From Fidelibacterota bacterium (GTDB lineage: Bacteria > Fidelibacterota > Marinisomatia > SCGC-AAA003-L08 > JACNLC01): a stretch of 64,000 nucleotides of DNA. The notes below the pieces were generated by a model. That model ran no database searches. It had not been told where the DNA came from and saw only the letters and a program-made list of their open reading frames with translations. Both the position numbers and the translations under genes were made by a program. Location: contig JABHXA010000013.1 in NCBI GenBank assembly GCA_018657495.1, positions 21,099 through 85,098 of the forward strand, read 5' to 3'. Positions 1 to 9,694 of the stretch are shown here, piece after piece (the first letter of the stretch is position 1; each line of letters begins with the position of its first letter).

Positions 1-2
1 GG

Positions 3-2378
3 ATTGGAACCGACAGTGGATACCTGATAAGGTATGATGTTGAAGAGAATATATTTACTACAGTGAAACCAGATATCATCAATCCTAACCCGGACCATAG
101 TAATTATATTTCCAATATTAGCGGTGATCAAAAAAACAATCTTTGGATCAGTATTTTTCTTGATGGTGTTTATCGTTATAACATTGACACAGATGATGTA
201 AAACTTTACCGACTACAACCCTTTGATCCTCATTATGTTACAATCTACGCTCCATTTTCAATTCAGAGCGATCAGAATAACAACGTCTGGATAGGGTCTC
301 CTTTTGGTCTTGCCCATTTGAATCCAGACGATGACCAATTTAGTTATTACCGGATTGAAACGCACAACCGCAACAGTATAGCGGGGAATACAATTCGCAG
401 TATTTTTATAGATAATCAGCAGTCAGTGTGGTTTGGCACCGGCAATAATGGCGTCAGTCGATACAGTCCGAATCTTATAAAATTTAAGTATTTTCAAAAT
501 AATGATGACGACAGCACCAGTCTATCAAAAAATACTGTTTACAGTTTTGCTGAAGACCATTCAGGCAATATCTGGATTGGTACTTCAGGCGGTGGTTTGA
601 ATAAACTCAATGCAGATGGGAAAAGCTTTACAGTCAAACGCTATAACGATACTGATCCGCAAGCCTGGAGTTACAATTACATAATGGATTTGATTTGCGA
701 TAACCAGGACAATCTCTGGTTAGGTACATGGGAAAGTGGTATTTTCAAGTACAATCCAAAATCAGACACTTTCCTAAACTATCATCATTTGAATCAAAAC
801 AATAATAGTCTCAGCGGTAACCGAGTCCTGTCAATTCATGAAGACCGTCGCAAAATAATCTGGATTGGTACCAGTGAGAAAGGCTTAAACCGTTTTGATC
901 CTGAAACGGGAATATTTGAACATTTTATTCATGATCCATTGGACCATGCCACTATCAGTGGAAATACGATCTACAGTATAAAAGAGGATTCTGATGGATT
1001 CATTTGGTTTGGTACTCACGATGGTGGACTGGACCGCTATAATCCTCAATCACAATCATTTACCAGCTATCAGTTTTCACCAGAGGGAGTACATGGAAAA
1101 CACGGTAGTCATATTCGCAGTATTACATTTGACAACAAAGGCCTGATCTGGCTGGGGACCTATGGTTCAGGTTTATTTTGCTTTAATCCAAAAACAGAAA
1201 AATATGATCAGTATAAAGTCGAAGATGGCCTGCCAAGTAATGTGATCAAGGGTGTGCTGGTAGATGATGATGGTTTCCAATGGATAAGCAGTAATAAGGG
1301 GCTGAGCAAATTTGATGTAGAAAGTGGCGTATTTACAAATTTTACAACTGAAAACGGGATACAGGGAGATGAGTTTAGATATGAATCATGCCTGAAAAGC
1401 AGCAGCAGTGAAATGTATTTTGGTGGAACCAATGGAATCAATGTTTTTCATCCAAAAGATATCGTTGAAAATCAGTTTCAAGCACCAGTATTACTGACTG
1501 ACATAAAAGTAAATTATGAATCCATAAACCCTGTTGCCTCGCATCTGCTAAAACAAATATCGCTTTCTTATAATGACAAGGTGATTGGATTTGAATTCGC
1601 CGCCCTGGATTTTTCTGCACCTAACAAAAACCAATATTCTTATCAACTGGAAGGGTTTAATCAAAAGTGGATTCAAGCGGGCAGTCAGAATCACGTCACC
1701 TATACAAATCTTGATCCGGGTCATTATACTTTTCGGGTGAAGGGAAGTAACAGTGACGGCATCTGGAGTGATCAAGTCGCAGCATTATCGATTTATATGG
1801 CGCCACCAATATGGAAGACATTCTGGTTTCGATTGTTTGCATTCCTGTTATTAGTTGGGATTATTTTTACCATATTCCAGCTTAGATTCAGGAGATTAAG
1901 GTTAATTCAACAGCGCCGTATGGAAAAGGAGCACATCCAGTTGCAGCTGGATCTTCAGCAGCGTGGACTGGTGACAAAATCAATGGATCTGATCGAAAAG
2001 CAGGAGTTCATGGAAGAATTATTATCACAGATAAAGTATTTATCCAAAATTTCGGAGCCAGAGCGGAAGAAGCAAATCGGGGTTCTTGTAAGAAAACTCA
2101 CAAACCTTCTATCGTTCAATCAAGTCTGGGAAGAGTTTGAAAAATGGTTCACAAAAATCCACAGCGGGTTTATCGAGTCTTTGCGAAGTAAACACAGCAA
2201 TCTTTCAATTACTGAAATAAAGGTTTGCGCTCTATTGCGTTTAAATATGAATTCCAAAGAAATTGCCAGTCTAATGAACATACAACCGGAGTCAGTGTCA
2301 ATGAGTCGTTATCGAATCCGTAAAAAACTGGCTTTGCCCCGCAAACAAAACCTCAATGAATATTTATCCCAATTCTGA
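3..2378 (+). CDS. Propeller sensor / Y_Y_Y / LuxR-type HTH regulator, 5' end outside window
   Basis: The reading frame is open back to the window edge (a GTG at 63 is only an internal candidate start), so this is the C-terminal part of a larger protein. It carries many repeats of about 45 residues with 'IWIGT.GGGL.R' signatures (two-component regulator propeller blades). A Y_Y_Y domain follows (nt about 1560-1790), then one membrane segment (nt about 1806-1890), a coiled-coil stretch, and a C-terminal LuxR-like helix-turn-helix ('NSKEIASLMNIQPESVSMSR'). No histidine kinase domain lies between membrane and HTH, so it looks like a one-component membrane-bound sensor-regulator. In Bacteroidetes such proteins often sense polysaccharide breakdown products. 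The glycosidase 425 bp downstream makes a similar role plausible but unproven. Confidence 0.85.
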   Translation: MGTDSGYLIRYDVEENIFTTVKPDIINPNPDHSNYISNISGDQKNNLWISIFLDGVYRYNIDTDDVKLYRLQPFDPHYVTIYAPFSIQSDQNNNVWIGSPFGLAHLNPDDDQFSYYRIETHNRNSIAGNTIRSIFIDNQQSVWFGTGNNGVSRYSPNLIKFKYFQNNDDDSTSLSKNTVYSFAEDHSGNIWIGTSGGGLNKLNADGKSFTVKRYNDTDPQAWSYNYIMDLICDNQDNLWLGTWESGIFKYNPKSDTFLNYHHLNQNNNSLSGNRVLSIHEDRRKIIWIGTSEKGLNRFDPETGIFEHFIHDPLDHATISGNTIYSIKEDSDGFIWFGTHDGGLDRYNPQSQSFTSYQFSPEGVHGKHGSHIRSITFDNKGLIWLGTYGSGLFCFNPKTEKYDQYKVEDGLPSNVIKGVLVDDDGFQWISSNKGLSKFDVESGVFTNFTTENGIQGDEFRYESCLKSSSSEMYFGGTNGINVFHPKDIVENQFQAPVLLTDIKVNYESINPVASHLLKQISLSYNDKVIGFEFAALDFSAPNKNQYSYQLEGFNQKWIQAGSQNHVTYTNLDPGHYTFRVKGSNSDGIWSDQVAALSIYMAPPIWKTFWFRLFAFLLLVGIIFTIFQLRFRRLRLIQQRRMEKEHIQLQLDLQQRGLVTKSMDLIEKQEFMEELLSQIKYLSKISEPERKKQIGVLVRKLTNLLSFNQVWEEFEKWFTKIHSGFIESLRSKHSNLSITEIKVCALLRLNMNSKEIASLMNIQPESVSMSRYRIRKKLALPRKQNLNEYLSQF

Positions 2379-2803
2379 TTGAATTGTATAGCTCAAATAT
2401 TTGTTTCAAAACTTTCCCGGGACAAACATTATTGAATATCCAATTATGGATTTAATAAGAAAAAGTTTACATAGAGTTAAACAGCTGAAAATAATAAATA
2501 CCATGACCGCAAAATACTACACAGTTATTCTTCTCGTTACCTTGATAATAGCCAATACGAGAAACGTCGTTGTTCCAGCTATAATCCTGTCGGTTGCATA
2601 ACTAACGAATCCACTGTCACTTAATGATATTTCCGATTTAAATTGTCTGTCTCAGCAGGCAATCCCAATATGTTTTTTAGCTGTCCATTCTCCCTATAAT
2701 TGTAAATTTACCCATCTGTGGATGATGTATTGAATAAATGTCGTCTGCACAATGAATCATACCCTGTGGCAACACACAACAAATTATTAGAATTTCGACC
2801 CTT
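2379..2803. other. Intergenic region, no supported gene
   Basis: A 425-bp AT-rich gap separates the sensor-regulator from the glycosidase. A 66-residue frame opening with TTG at 2401 has no ribosome binding site and no recognisable similarity, and I do not accept it. No convincing terminator hairpin or promoter was seen. Confidence 0.5.
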
Positions 2804-4828
2804 ATGTTTAGATCATTTTCGGGATCATTATTCCTCATCATTCTCGCACTGAGCTGTAACAGTGATGGACAGAACGTCGCTGACTTGCCTCCACTCAATT
2901 TACCAGCAAATATGTTGGATTACCGGGGAACGCCATCTTCAGGAAATGACAGAAATTCACTTGTTTTTTCCGATCAGGGTGCCTGGTTTGCCTATGGTCT
3001 ACCCAATATAAATAGCAACATTGGCGGTTTCACCGGCCCTTTTCTCATGACTCAGGAAAATGGTGTTTGGTGCAGTAAATCACTCAGTCAACTAACTCTA
3101 CAAAACGGCAAAACAAAGGAAATTCTCGATTGGAGCAAATTTCAGAGCACCAGTAATAGTTATAATAGTCATTTGGAAAAAGTATCTGAAAACGATGACC
3201 TGATAATACTTCAAACACTCTTTTTCAATTCGGCACATTCTGCAATAATTATTACCGAGATCACCAACAAAACTGAGGAGCTGATCAAACTGGATCCCTA
3301 TTGGCATGGTTCACTGTTCCCTGGCTCATTACATTTTATACGTAAAAATGATATTATAAATTTGGTATCTCCCAAAACGAATGCTACTGGTTATTTGCAG
3401 CCAATTGGCAGTGAAGTGGTTTCATTCGAATTGACCGAATCTTCATATCGATTAGAATTGAATCGATTGATAATTGAGCCAAAGGAAACAAAGAAAATTC
3501 TGTTTTCACATAGTTTCCTGTTTCCACAGCAAAACTTCTCAGAAGAGCAGTTTCTCCTGGACAAAATTACTGACAATCCTTTTCAATATCTCAAATGGAG
3601 AAAACGTCAAAAGAGTGAGCAAATTACAAAACTGATATCAAAATTGGATGTATCCTGGCAAGATTCTATCTACATTGATCTACTCTCCAAAACAGTACTC
3701 ACTTTACAGAACAATTGGCGAATCTCTGCTGGAGAAATACCTCACAGTGGATTGTTTCCAAGTTATCATTCCATCTGGTTCAATGGTTTCTGGGCCTGGG
3801 ACAGCTGGAAACATGCCGCAGCTTTAGCACACTACGATACAGATTTAGCTAAAGAACAGGTACGCCTCATGTATGCCTTCCAGGAACAAAACGGCTTCAT
3901 CCCTGACTGTGTATTTCGGGATACGTCAATCGAAAACCACAACTATAGAAACACCAAACCACCCCTTTCAGCATGGGCTGTTTGGACCATTTTTGAGCAG
4001 TCCGATGATGTCGATTTGTTAGATGAATTATATCCGCAAATAGTGCTTCAGCACAATTGGTGGTATTCTGAACGAGACTATGATAAAGACGGACTCTGTG
4101 AATATGGTTCAACAGACGGATCCCTGGTTGCAGCCAAGTGGGAAAGCGGTATGGACAATGCAGTTCGTTTTGATAATAGTAAGCTGCTAATGACCTCAGA
4201 AAATGCTTTCTCCTTAAATCAGGAAAGTGTTGATTTGAATGCGTATCTTTTTGCTGAAAAAGGATACCTGGCAAAAATGGCAGGTATATTAAATAAAGAG
4301 AATGATGTCAAAAAATTTCGAAAAAATGCCGAACTATTAAAATCAAAAATCCAGCAGCAGTTCTTTGATGATGAATCTGGCTGGTATTATGATACAAACA
4401 TTGATGGAACGAAATTTATCAAGACGAAGGGATGTGAGGGCTGGATTCCGTTATGGGCAAAAGCAGCAACAGATAAGCAGGCTGCCGCTGTGATGCAGAA
4501 TATGGTTAATCCAGCTTTGTTCAACACTAAAGTTCCTTTTCAAACTTTAAGCGCTGACCACCCGGAATTCAAACCTGACGGTGGTTACTGGCGTGGACCA
4601 AATTGGTTAGACCAGGCATATTTTGGCGTGCAGGGGCTCAAGAATTACGGGTTCAATTTAGAAGCTGAAAAAGCGACTTTCAAGCTCATACATAATGCCG
4701 AAGGTGTCCTTATTAAGGGCATGCCAATTCGAGAAAACTATCAGCCAATTACCGGTGAAGGATTAGAAGCAGAGAACTTCAGCTGGTCAGCAGCACATTA
4801 TCTGATGTTACTGATAGAAGATAAATGA
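2804..4828 (+). CDS. GH63/trehalase-like glycoside hydrolase, lipoprotein
   Basis: The 674-residue protein has a lipoprotein signal peptide ending LALSC (Cys18), so it is probably anchored in the membrane and faces the periplasm or outside. The C-terminal two thirds form an (alpha/alpha)6-type glycosidase of the GH63/MGH1 group. 'NGFWAWDSWKHAAALA' near residue 327 contains the likely catalytic Asp, 'WESGMDNAVRFD' lies near 446, and 'GPNWLDQAYFG' near 598. The N-terminal third is a beta-rich domain, as in YgjK-like enzymes. The family cleaves alpha-glucosidic bonds in oligosaccharides or glycosides; the exact substrate cannot be read from sequence. No clear Shine-Dalgarno precedes the ATG. The stop overlaps the next start by ATGA, so the two genes are probably one operon. 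Confidence 0.85.
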   Translation: MFRSFSGSLFLIILALSCNSDGQNVADLPPLNLPANMLDYRGTPSSGNDRNSLVFSDQGAWFAYGLPNINSNIGGFTGPFLMTQENGVWCSKSLSQLTLQNGKTKEILDWSKFQSTSNSYNSHLEKVSENDDLIILQTLFFNSAHSAIIITEITNKTEELIKLDPYWHGSLFPGSLHFIRKNDIINLVSPKTNATGYLQPIGSEVVSFELTESSYRLELNRLIIEPKETKKILFSHSFLFPQQNFSEEQFLLDKITDNPFQYLKWRKRQKSEQITKLISKLDVSWQDSIYIDLLSKTVLTLQNNWRISAGEIPHSGLFPSYHSIWFNGFWAWDSWKHAAALAHYDTDLAKEQVRLMYAFQEQNGFIPDCVFRDTSIENHNYRNTKPPLSAWAVWTIFEQSDDVDLLDELYPQIVLQHNWWYSERDYDKDGLCEYGSTDGSLVAAKWESGMDNAVRFDNSKLLMTSENAFSLNQESVDLNAYLFAEKGYLAKMAGILNKENDVKKFRKNAELLKSKIQQQFFDDESGWYYDTNIDGTKFIKTKGCEGWIPLWAKAATDKQAAAVMQNMVNPALFNTKVPFQTLSADHPEFKPDGGYWRGPNWLDQAYFGVQGLKNYGFNLEAEKATFKLIHNAEGVLIKGMPIRENYQPITGEGLEAENFSWSAAHYLMLLIEDK

Positions 4829-7800
4829 AATCAAACTACAATACAATCAAAATAGAAGTAGACCAAGCTGCATCCATTGCTCAATCACTATATAATATTG
4901 AAGGAGAGATCTCAATACTACATGGGGAGTCTGACTTTAATTTTAAACTAAAAACATCCACTGAAAACTACATACTTAAAATAAGCAGACCTGATTCCCA
5001 GCTTGAATACTTTCGTTTTCAGCAGGCCACCATCAACCATATTAATGTCAGTTGTATCGATCTTGTGTCTCCGCGTTTGTACCCGGATTTACAAGGTAAT
5101 TATATAAGTGAGATAAAAGATTCAGCAGGACGAATTCGGATTGTCAGATTACTCTCATGGGTAGAAGGTCGTCTGTGGTCTTCAATAAATCCGATTGATG
5201 ATGAATTATTGTACAGCCTCGGAGTGGAAGCAGGAAAATTGACCACAGCATTGAACGGATTTGATCATCCAATGGCTCACCGGAGATTTGAATGGGACCT
5301 GGCACAAGCCGAATGGACCTATAATCACACTGATCAGTTCACCTCGGAGCAGCAAAGCTCTGTTAGTTATTTCCAGGAACAATTCGAGTCTATTAAGAAG
5401 CAATATGCCCGCTTGCGCAAAGGAGTGATACACAATGATATCAATGATAATAATATCATAGTATCAGACGATCGACTCCGACCCCAAGTAACATCCATTA
5501 TTGATTATGGTGATGCTGTCCATACCCAGATAATCAACGAAGTTGCCATTACAATCGCCTATGCTATTATGAATAAGCCTGATGTTTTAGATGCCGCTAT
5601 GCCAGTAGTCAATGGGTATAACAATCAATTTCCACTACTTGAAGCTGAGTTACCTTTTTTGTACAATCTTGTCGCCATGCGATTGATCATCAGTGTAACA
5701 AAAGCGAAACTCAACAAACAGAAAGAACCAGAAAATAAATATCTGCTTATCAGCGAACAATCCGCCTGGGATGTGCTGGAAAAGTGGAGACAAGTCAACA
5801 GAAGTTTTGCGCTTTATATGTTTAGAAATGCATGCGGTTTTGAAGCACATTCAAATGGAAAAAAATTCAAAAATTGGGTAAAAAAACATCCTGTTGAACT
5901 TTCAGCTCTCTTCCCAAAGATCGCAAATGAAAACATCCACACTATAGACATGAGCGTATCAAGTCCGCTTAGTGGATCTTTAACTTATCCTCCAGATCTG
6001 AAATTATTTAAATTCAAACTGGACGAATTACAGGCAAGATATCCTGACAAGATTCTAGCTGGTGGGTATTTGGAACCTCGGTTTTTGGACAATCCTGGCT
6101 CTTGTGAAAAAGAAGGGAATAATGGTAATGAGCTTCAATCCATCCATCTGGGAGCTGATTTTTGGCTCCCTGCCGGCACCGCAGTTCATGCAGTATATGA
6201 AGGCAAAGTTGTTGTTTCTACCCATCAGTCTGAGGCCGGGCAGTTTGGTGGATTAATAGTATTGCGACATAGGGCAAACTCATTTGATTTTTATATTTTA
6301 TATGCGCACCTTTCGGCAGCAAGCATAGAGAATGTATCGGTTGGCGAAACAATAAAACCTGGGGAGCGAATTGGTCTGTTGGGTGAAACATTCGAAAATG
6401 GACAAGTTTCACCACATTTGCATTTTCAAGTCATGCTGTCAATTTTTGATAACATGGCTATTTTTCCAGGAAAGACCTATCCGCTTCAACAAGATGTGTG
6501 GGCAAGTATTTGTCCCTCACCTTCCCTTTTATTTCCCAACTCAGGCCTGGAGCCGCATCCTTTCGAAACGAATGAGAGGATAATCACTTACCGGAAAAAA
6601 CATTTAGGCAAGAGCCTGAGCTGGTCTTATGGCGAACCCCTGAGAATTGTCAGAGGAAGTGGCACTTTTCTCATTGATGCGACTGGACGGAAATATCTTG
6701 ATACTGTAAACAATGTTGCCCATGTTGGTCATGAACATCCAAGAGTGGTTCAGGCGGGGCAGGATCAAATGGCAGTATTGAATACAAATACACGCTATCT
6801 GCATACCGCCATAAACGATTTTGCCATAGAATTGTTGAGTACATTCCCCGAAGAACTTTCAGTAGTTCATTTTGTAAATTCAGGTAGCGAAGCAAACGAA
6901 CTGGCTTTGCGTATGGCTCGTACTTTTTCAGGTCAAAAAGATATCATCGCCGTGGAAACTGGCTATCATGGCAATACGGGTGGATGTATAGACATTAGCT
7001 CTTATAAATTTGATGGTAAAGGCGGGGATGGCACACCGGAGCATACTCATATTGTCCCGGTTCCTGATGATTACCGGGGATTATACCAGGGTGAGAATAG
7101 TGGAGAGCAATATGCGGCGCATGTACAGCATCAGGTGGCAAAGATACAGGACAAAGGTAGAAATGTGGCTGGTTTCATTTGCGAAAGCATTATCTCTTGT
7201 GGAGGGCAATTCGAGCTACCTGAAAACTATCTGAAACTGGCTTACAAAGCAGTCCATAAGGCTGGAGGTGTCTGTATTGCCGATGAAGTACAAGTAGGTT
7301 TTGGCAGGGTTGGAAGTAAATTCTGGGGGTTTCAATTGCATCATGTAATACCTGACATTGTCACCATTGGCAAGCCTATTGGAAATGGTCACCCGTTAGC
7401 AGCCGTTATATGCAGAGCATCCATTGCCGAAGCATTCGCTAATGGCATGGAATATTTTAACACCTTTGGCGGTAATCCGGTCTCTTGTGCTATTGGCAGA
7501 GAAGTACTGAAGGTAGTCCGCGAAGAAAACTTACAGCAAAATGCCATGAGAGTTGGCAGTTATTTGAAATCGGAAATTCAAAAATTGAGTTTAGATAATC
7601 CCATCATTGGTGATGTTCGCGGACAAGGATTCTTCCTTGGTTTTGAACTGGTAGATTCCAAAAAGAATCCATTAGCAGATCACACAACTTACCTTTCCAA
7701 TAGGATGAAAGATTTTGGGATACTTGTGAGTACCGATGGAAGAGACAGGAATGTGGTGAAATTTAAACCTCCAATGGTATTTTCTTTTGAGAATGCAAAT

Positions 7801-7857
7801 GAGTTCATAACCCGTATGAATACCATACTTAGCGAAGACTATATGCAAGTATCGTAA
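4825..7857 (+). CDS. Fusion: APH-like kinase, M23 peptidase fold, class III aminotransferase/phospholyase
   Basis: Three domains lie in one 1010-residue chain. Residues 1-330 are an aminoglycoside-phosphotransferase/choline-kinase-like kinase with catalytic loop 'VIHNDINDNN' near 202 and 'IIDYGD' near 225. Residues about 400-570 are an M23/LytM fold that keeps the zinc ligands: 'HLGAD' near 440 and 'HLHF' near 533. Residues about 590-1010 are a fold-type I PLP enzyme with 'GSEANE', 'ADEVQVGFGR' near 819 and PLP-binding Lys850 in 'IGKPIGNG'. Animal relatives of the two end domains act in sequence (hydroxylysine kinase and the ammoniophospholyases acting on phosphohydroxylysine or phosphoethanolamine). 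The bacterial fusion may likewise phosphorylate and then eliminate phosphate and ammonia from an amino alcohol or hydroxy-amino acid. No signal peptide is visible, so the M23 domain is cytoplasmic. The gene starts inside the stop of the glycosidase gene. Confidence 0.88.
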   Translation: MKSNYNTIKIEVDQAASIAQSLYNIEGEISILHGESDFNFKLKTSTENYILKISRPDSQLEYFRFQQATINHINVSCIDLVSPRLYPDLQGNYISEIKDSAGRIRIVRLLSWVEGRLWSSINPIDDELLYSLGVEAGKLTTALNGFDHPMAHRRFEWDLAQAEWTYNHTDQFTSEQQSSVSYFQEQFESIKKQYARLRKGVIHNDINDNNIIVSDDRLRPQVTSIIDYGDAVHTQIINEVAITIAYAIMNKPDVLDAAMPVVNGYNNQFPLLEAELPFLYNLVAMRLIISVTKAKLNKQKEPENKYLLISEQSAWDVLEKWRQVNRSFALYMFRNACGFEAHSNGKKFKNWVKKHPVELSALFPKIANENIHTIDMSVSSPLSGSLTYPPDLKLFKFKLDELQARYPDKILAGGYLEPRFLDNPGSCEKEGNNGNELQSIHLGADFWLPAGTAVHAVYEGKVVVSTHQSEAGQFGGLIVLRHRANSFDFYILYAHLSAASIENVSVGETIKPGERIGLLGETFENGQVSPHLHFQVMLSIFDNMAIFPGKTYPLQQDVWASICPSPSLLFPNSGLEPHPFETNERIITYRKKHLGKSLSWSYGEPLRIVRGSGTFLIDATGRKYLDTVNNVAHVGHEHPRVVQAGQDQMAVLNTNTRYLHTAINDFAIELLSTFPEELSVVHFVNSGSEANELALRMARTFSGQKDIIAVETGYHGNTGGCIDISSYKFDGKGGDGTPEHTHIVPVPDDYRGLYQGENSGEQYAAHVQHQVAKIQDKGRNVAGFICESIISCGGQFELPENYLKLAYKAVHKAGGVCIADEVQVGFGRVGSKFWGFQLHHVIPDIVTIGKPIGNGHPLAAVICRASIAEAFANGMEYFNTFGGNPVSCAIGREVLKVVREENLQQNAMRVGSYLKSEIQKLSLDNPIIGDVRGQGFFLGFELVDSKKNPLADHTTYLSNRMKDFGILVSTDGRDRNVVKFKPPMVFSFENANEFITRMNTILSEDYMQVS

Positions 7858-8229
7858 ATCCAATTCTCATCAGTTTGCTTATTGCTTAAGCTAATAACCG
7901 TCAGTGAAAAGTTGAAAGTTAAATATTTATTTCGAAAGCTCTGAAGCAATAGGTTCGATGGCTGGAATGCTCAACCAGAAATAATCAAAATGATTCCCAA
8001 TTGTTTCGACCCATCACAATAAACATAACAATAATGGATTATTGGTGTCGACTAAAATTGAATTTTACTCAATAGTAAAAATTCATTAAATTATATTTGG
8101 TAGTCAGGAAGCAAAAAGCCAAAAGCAGTATAATTCATTTATTATTCTGTACTGCAACTTCTAATAATCATATCGTCAAATAACGACTTATCCGCATTTT
8201 ACGACTTAACACTATTTAATTGGAATTCA
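7858..8229. other. Intergenic region with short repeats, no gene
   Basis: The 372-bp AT-rich gap holds an imperfect palindrome soon after the stop (TTATTGCTTAAGCTAATAA, around 7880-7898) and an AAAAGTTGAAAGTTAAA element at 7907-7923 that recurs in other gaps of this window. A direct repeat ACGACTTA lies at 8183-8190 and 8201-8208, just upstream of the dioxygenase gene. No RNA gene or ORF was supported. Confidence 0.5.
7907..7923. repeat. Short dispersed AAAGTTGAAAGT element, copy 1
   Basis: AAAAGTTGAAAGTTAAA. The 12-base core AAAGTTGAAAGT recurs at 9663-9694 and 38023-38057, always intergenic. Its function is unknown. Confidence 0.4.
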
Positions 8230-9627
8230 ATGAAGAGAAAAGTATATAAAAAAGAGGTTGCACCTCGGACAATTTCACGAAGCGATTTTATTATAAAAAG
8301 TGGTATCACTGTGGGGTCGGCAGTGTTCTTACCGAAGTTAATATTTAGTCAGGATTGTAATCTAACTACTGACGATATAATGGGTCCATATTTTATCGAA
8401 GGAGCGCCAGTCCGAACAATTCTTGCCCACCCTGACGAACCTGGACAGAGATTGTATATCGACGGCCGGGTATTACAAAGCGATTGTGAAACCCCTATTT
8501 CGGGGGCCATGATTGAAGTCTGGCATGCAAATGATGCAGGTTGTTATAGTTATAATTTTGAATGCACTACTGGAAATCCTGAAGATGATGAGTACAACCT
8601 GAGGGGAAAAATGTTTAGCAGTGAAAATGGACAATATTCATTTGAAACAATATTGCCAGGTATTTATGCTAACCGCCCAATGCATATCCACATTAAAATT
8701 ACAACCCCTGATAATCAGGTGCTTGTTTCACAGCTATATTTTGAAGGTGACGAATTATGCGATACGGATCCATGGTGTAATGGCGCTGATGATCGTATTC
8801 TATCCCTGGAGGAGGATTCAAATAGTCTTCATGGTGAAATCGATCTTATTATGGATACCACCGTGGATGGGATCATTCCCGGTGATGTGAATCTGGATGG
8901 AACAATAAATGTTCAGGATATCATCATGGTTGTTGGTATAATCATGGGTAATATGCAGCCGGATGATTTTCAAATGTATGCTGCTGATGTAAATCAAGAT
9001 TCCGTCGTGGATGTTTTAGATATTGTTTCTATGACGTCCATTATATTGGGTGGTCGGACATCCAGTGATTCGTTTAATGGCGGAAATCTGACAATAAAAA
9101 ATAGCAGTCTTTTTATATCCACTGAAGGTGAACTTGCCGGGATTCAAATTTTTACAAAAGGTAATTTTAATATTATAAAACAAAATCTGCCGGATAACTG
9201 GAATTTTTATTTTGGAAACAATATGATTCTTATCTTTAATAATGGAGGCGGCAGTCGTTTACCTGAGAAATTATTTGAATTTGACGGAGAACTCGAAATT
9301 ATCTCCAACATTATTACAGGCTGGGATGCACAGCGTCATTCAGCAGATATAAATATTAATCCTAATGAATTTGAGCTTGGAGAGCCATATCCAAATCCTT
9401 TTAATCCAAAGTTAAATATTGAGTTGAATAATTTTAGGTCGCAGGATTTAAAAATAGCAGTCTTTGATATCAAAGGTCGAGAGTTAGATATATTATATTC
9501 CGGAATACAAGTGCCGGGAATGAGCCGTTTTACGTGGAATGCAACTCGGTATCCAACAGGGATATATTTTATCAAAGCAAGTAACAATCACCAAGCAAAG
9601 GTTAAAAAAGTAAATTTAATAAAATAA
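8230..9627 (+). CDS. Secreted intradiol-type dioxygenase with dockerin-like and T9SS-type sorting domains
   Basis: The 465-residue protein starts with a Tat-like leader (SRSDFIIKSG, residues 16-25, with one of the usual twin arginines replaced by Ser) and a hydrophobic stretch. Residues about 45-200 match the intradiol ring-cleavage dioxygenase fold. The usual ferric-iron ligands appear present: Tyr106 ('AGCY'), Tyr146 ('PGIY') and His152/His154 ('HIH'). A pair of dockerin-like calcium loops follows (about 218-275: 'GDVNLDGTINVQDI' and 'ADVNQDSVVDVLDI'). The C-terminus (about 385-465) is a type A sorting domain with 'YPNPFNPK'. The predicted role is a surface or secreted dioxygenase acting on catechol-like aromatics. 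Secreted family members of this kind are often uncharacterised, so the substrate is open. A terminator-like hairpin follows. Confidence 0.85.
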   Translation: MKRKVYKKEVAPRTISRSDFIIKSGITVGSAVFLPKLIFSQDCNLTTDDIMGPYFIEGAPVRTILAHPDEPGQRLYIDGRVLQSDCETPISGAMIEVWHANDAGCYSYNFECTTGNPEDDEYNLRGKMFSSENGQYSFETILPGIYANRPMHIHIKITTPDNQVLVSQLYFEGDELCDTDPWCNGADDRILSLEEDSNSLHGEIDLIMDTTVDGIIPGDVNLDGTINVQDIIMVVGIIMGNMQPDDFQMYAADVNQDSVVDVLDIVSMTSIILGGRTSSDSFNGGNLTIKNSSLFISTEGELAGIQIFTKGNFNIIKQNLPDNWNFYFGNNMILIFNNGGGSRLPEKLFEFDGELEIISNIITGWDAQRHSADININPNEFELGEPYPNPFNPKLNIELNNFRSQDLKIAVFDIKGRELDILYSGIQVPGMSRFTWNATRYPTGIYFIKASNNHQAKVKKVNLIK

Positions 9628-9628
9628 A

Positions 9629-9654
9629 ATCATGCTATTCTTTTATAGTATGAT
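9629..9654 (+). terminator. Terminator-like hairpin after dioxygenase gene
   Basis: ATCATGCTAT / ATAGTATGAT form a 10-bp stem (one G-T wobble) around a 6-base loop, followed by CGTTTT. It starts two bases after the stop codon. Confidence 0.55.
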
Positions 9655-9662
9655 CGTTTTGA

Positions 9663-9694
9663 TAAAAAGTTGAAAGTAAAATCTTGTAAAGTTG
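9663..9694. repeat. Short dispersed AAAGTTGAAAGT element, copy 2
   Basis: The core AAAGTTGAAAGT is followed 11 bases later by a second partial unit, AAAGTTG. It is the same core as at 7907 and 38023. Confidence 0.4.

Noticed and set aside
2401..2601. 66-residue plus-strand frame after the propeller gene
   Set aside because: TTG start, no ribosome binding site, low-information sequence; treated as non-coding.
7940..7975. GGTTCGATGG resembling a tRNA T-loop
   Set aside because: No acceptor stem, anticodon arm or D arm could be paired around it.
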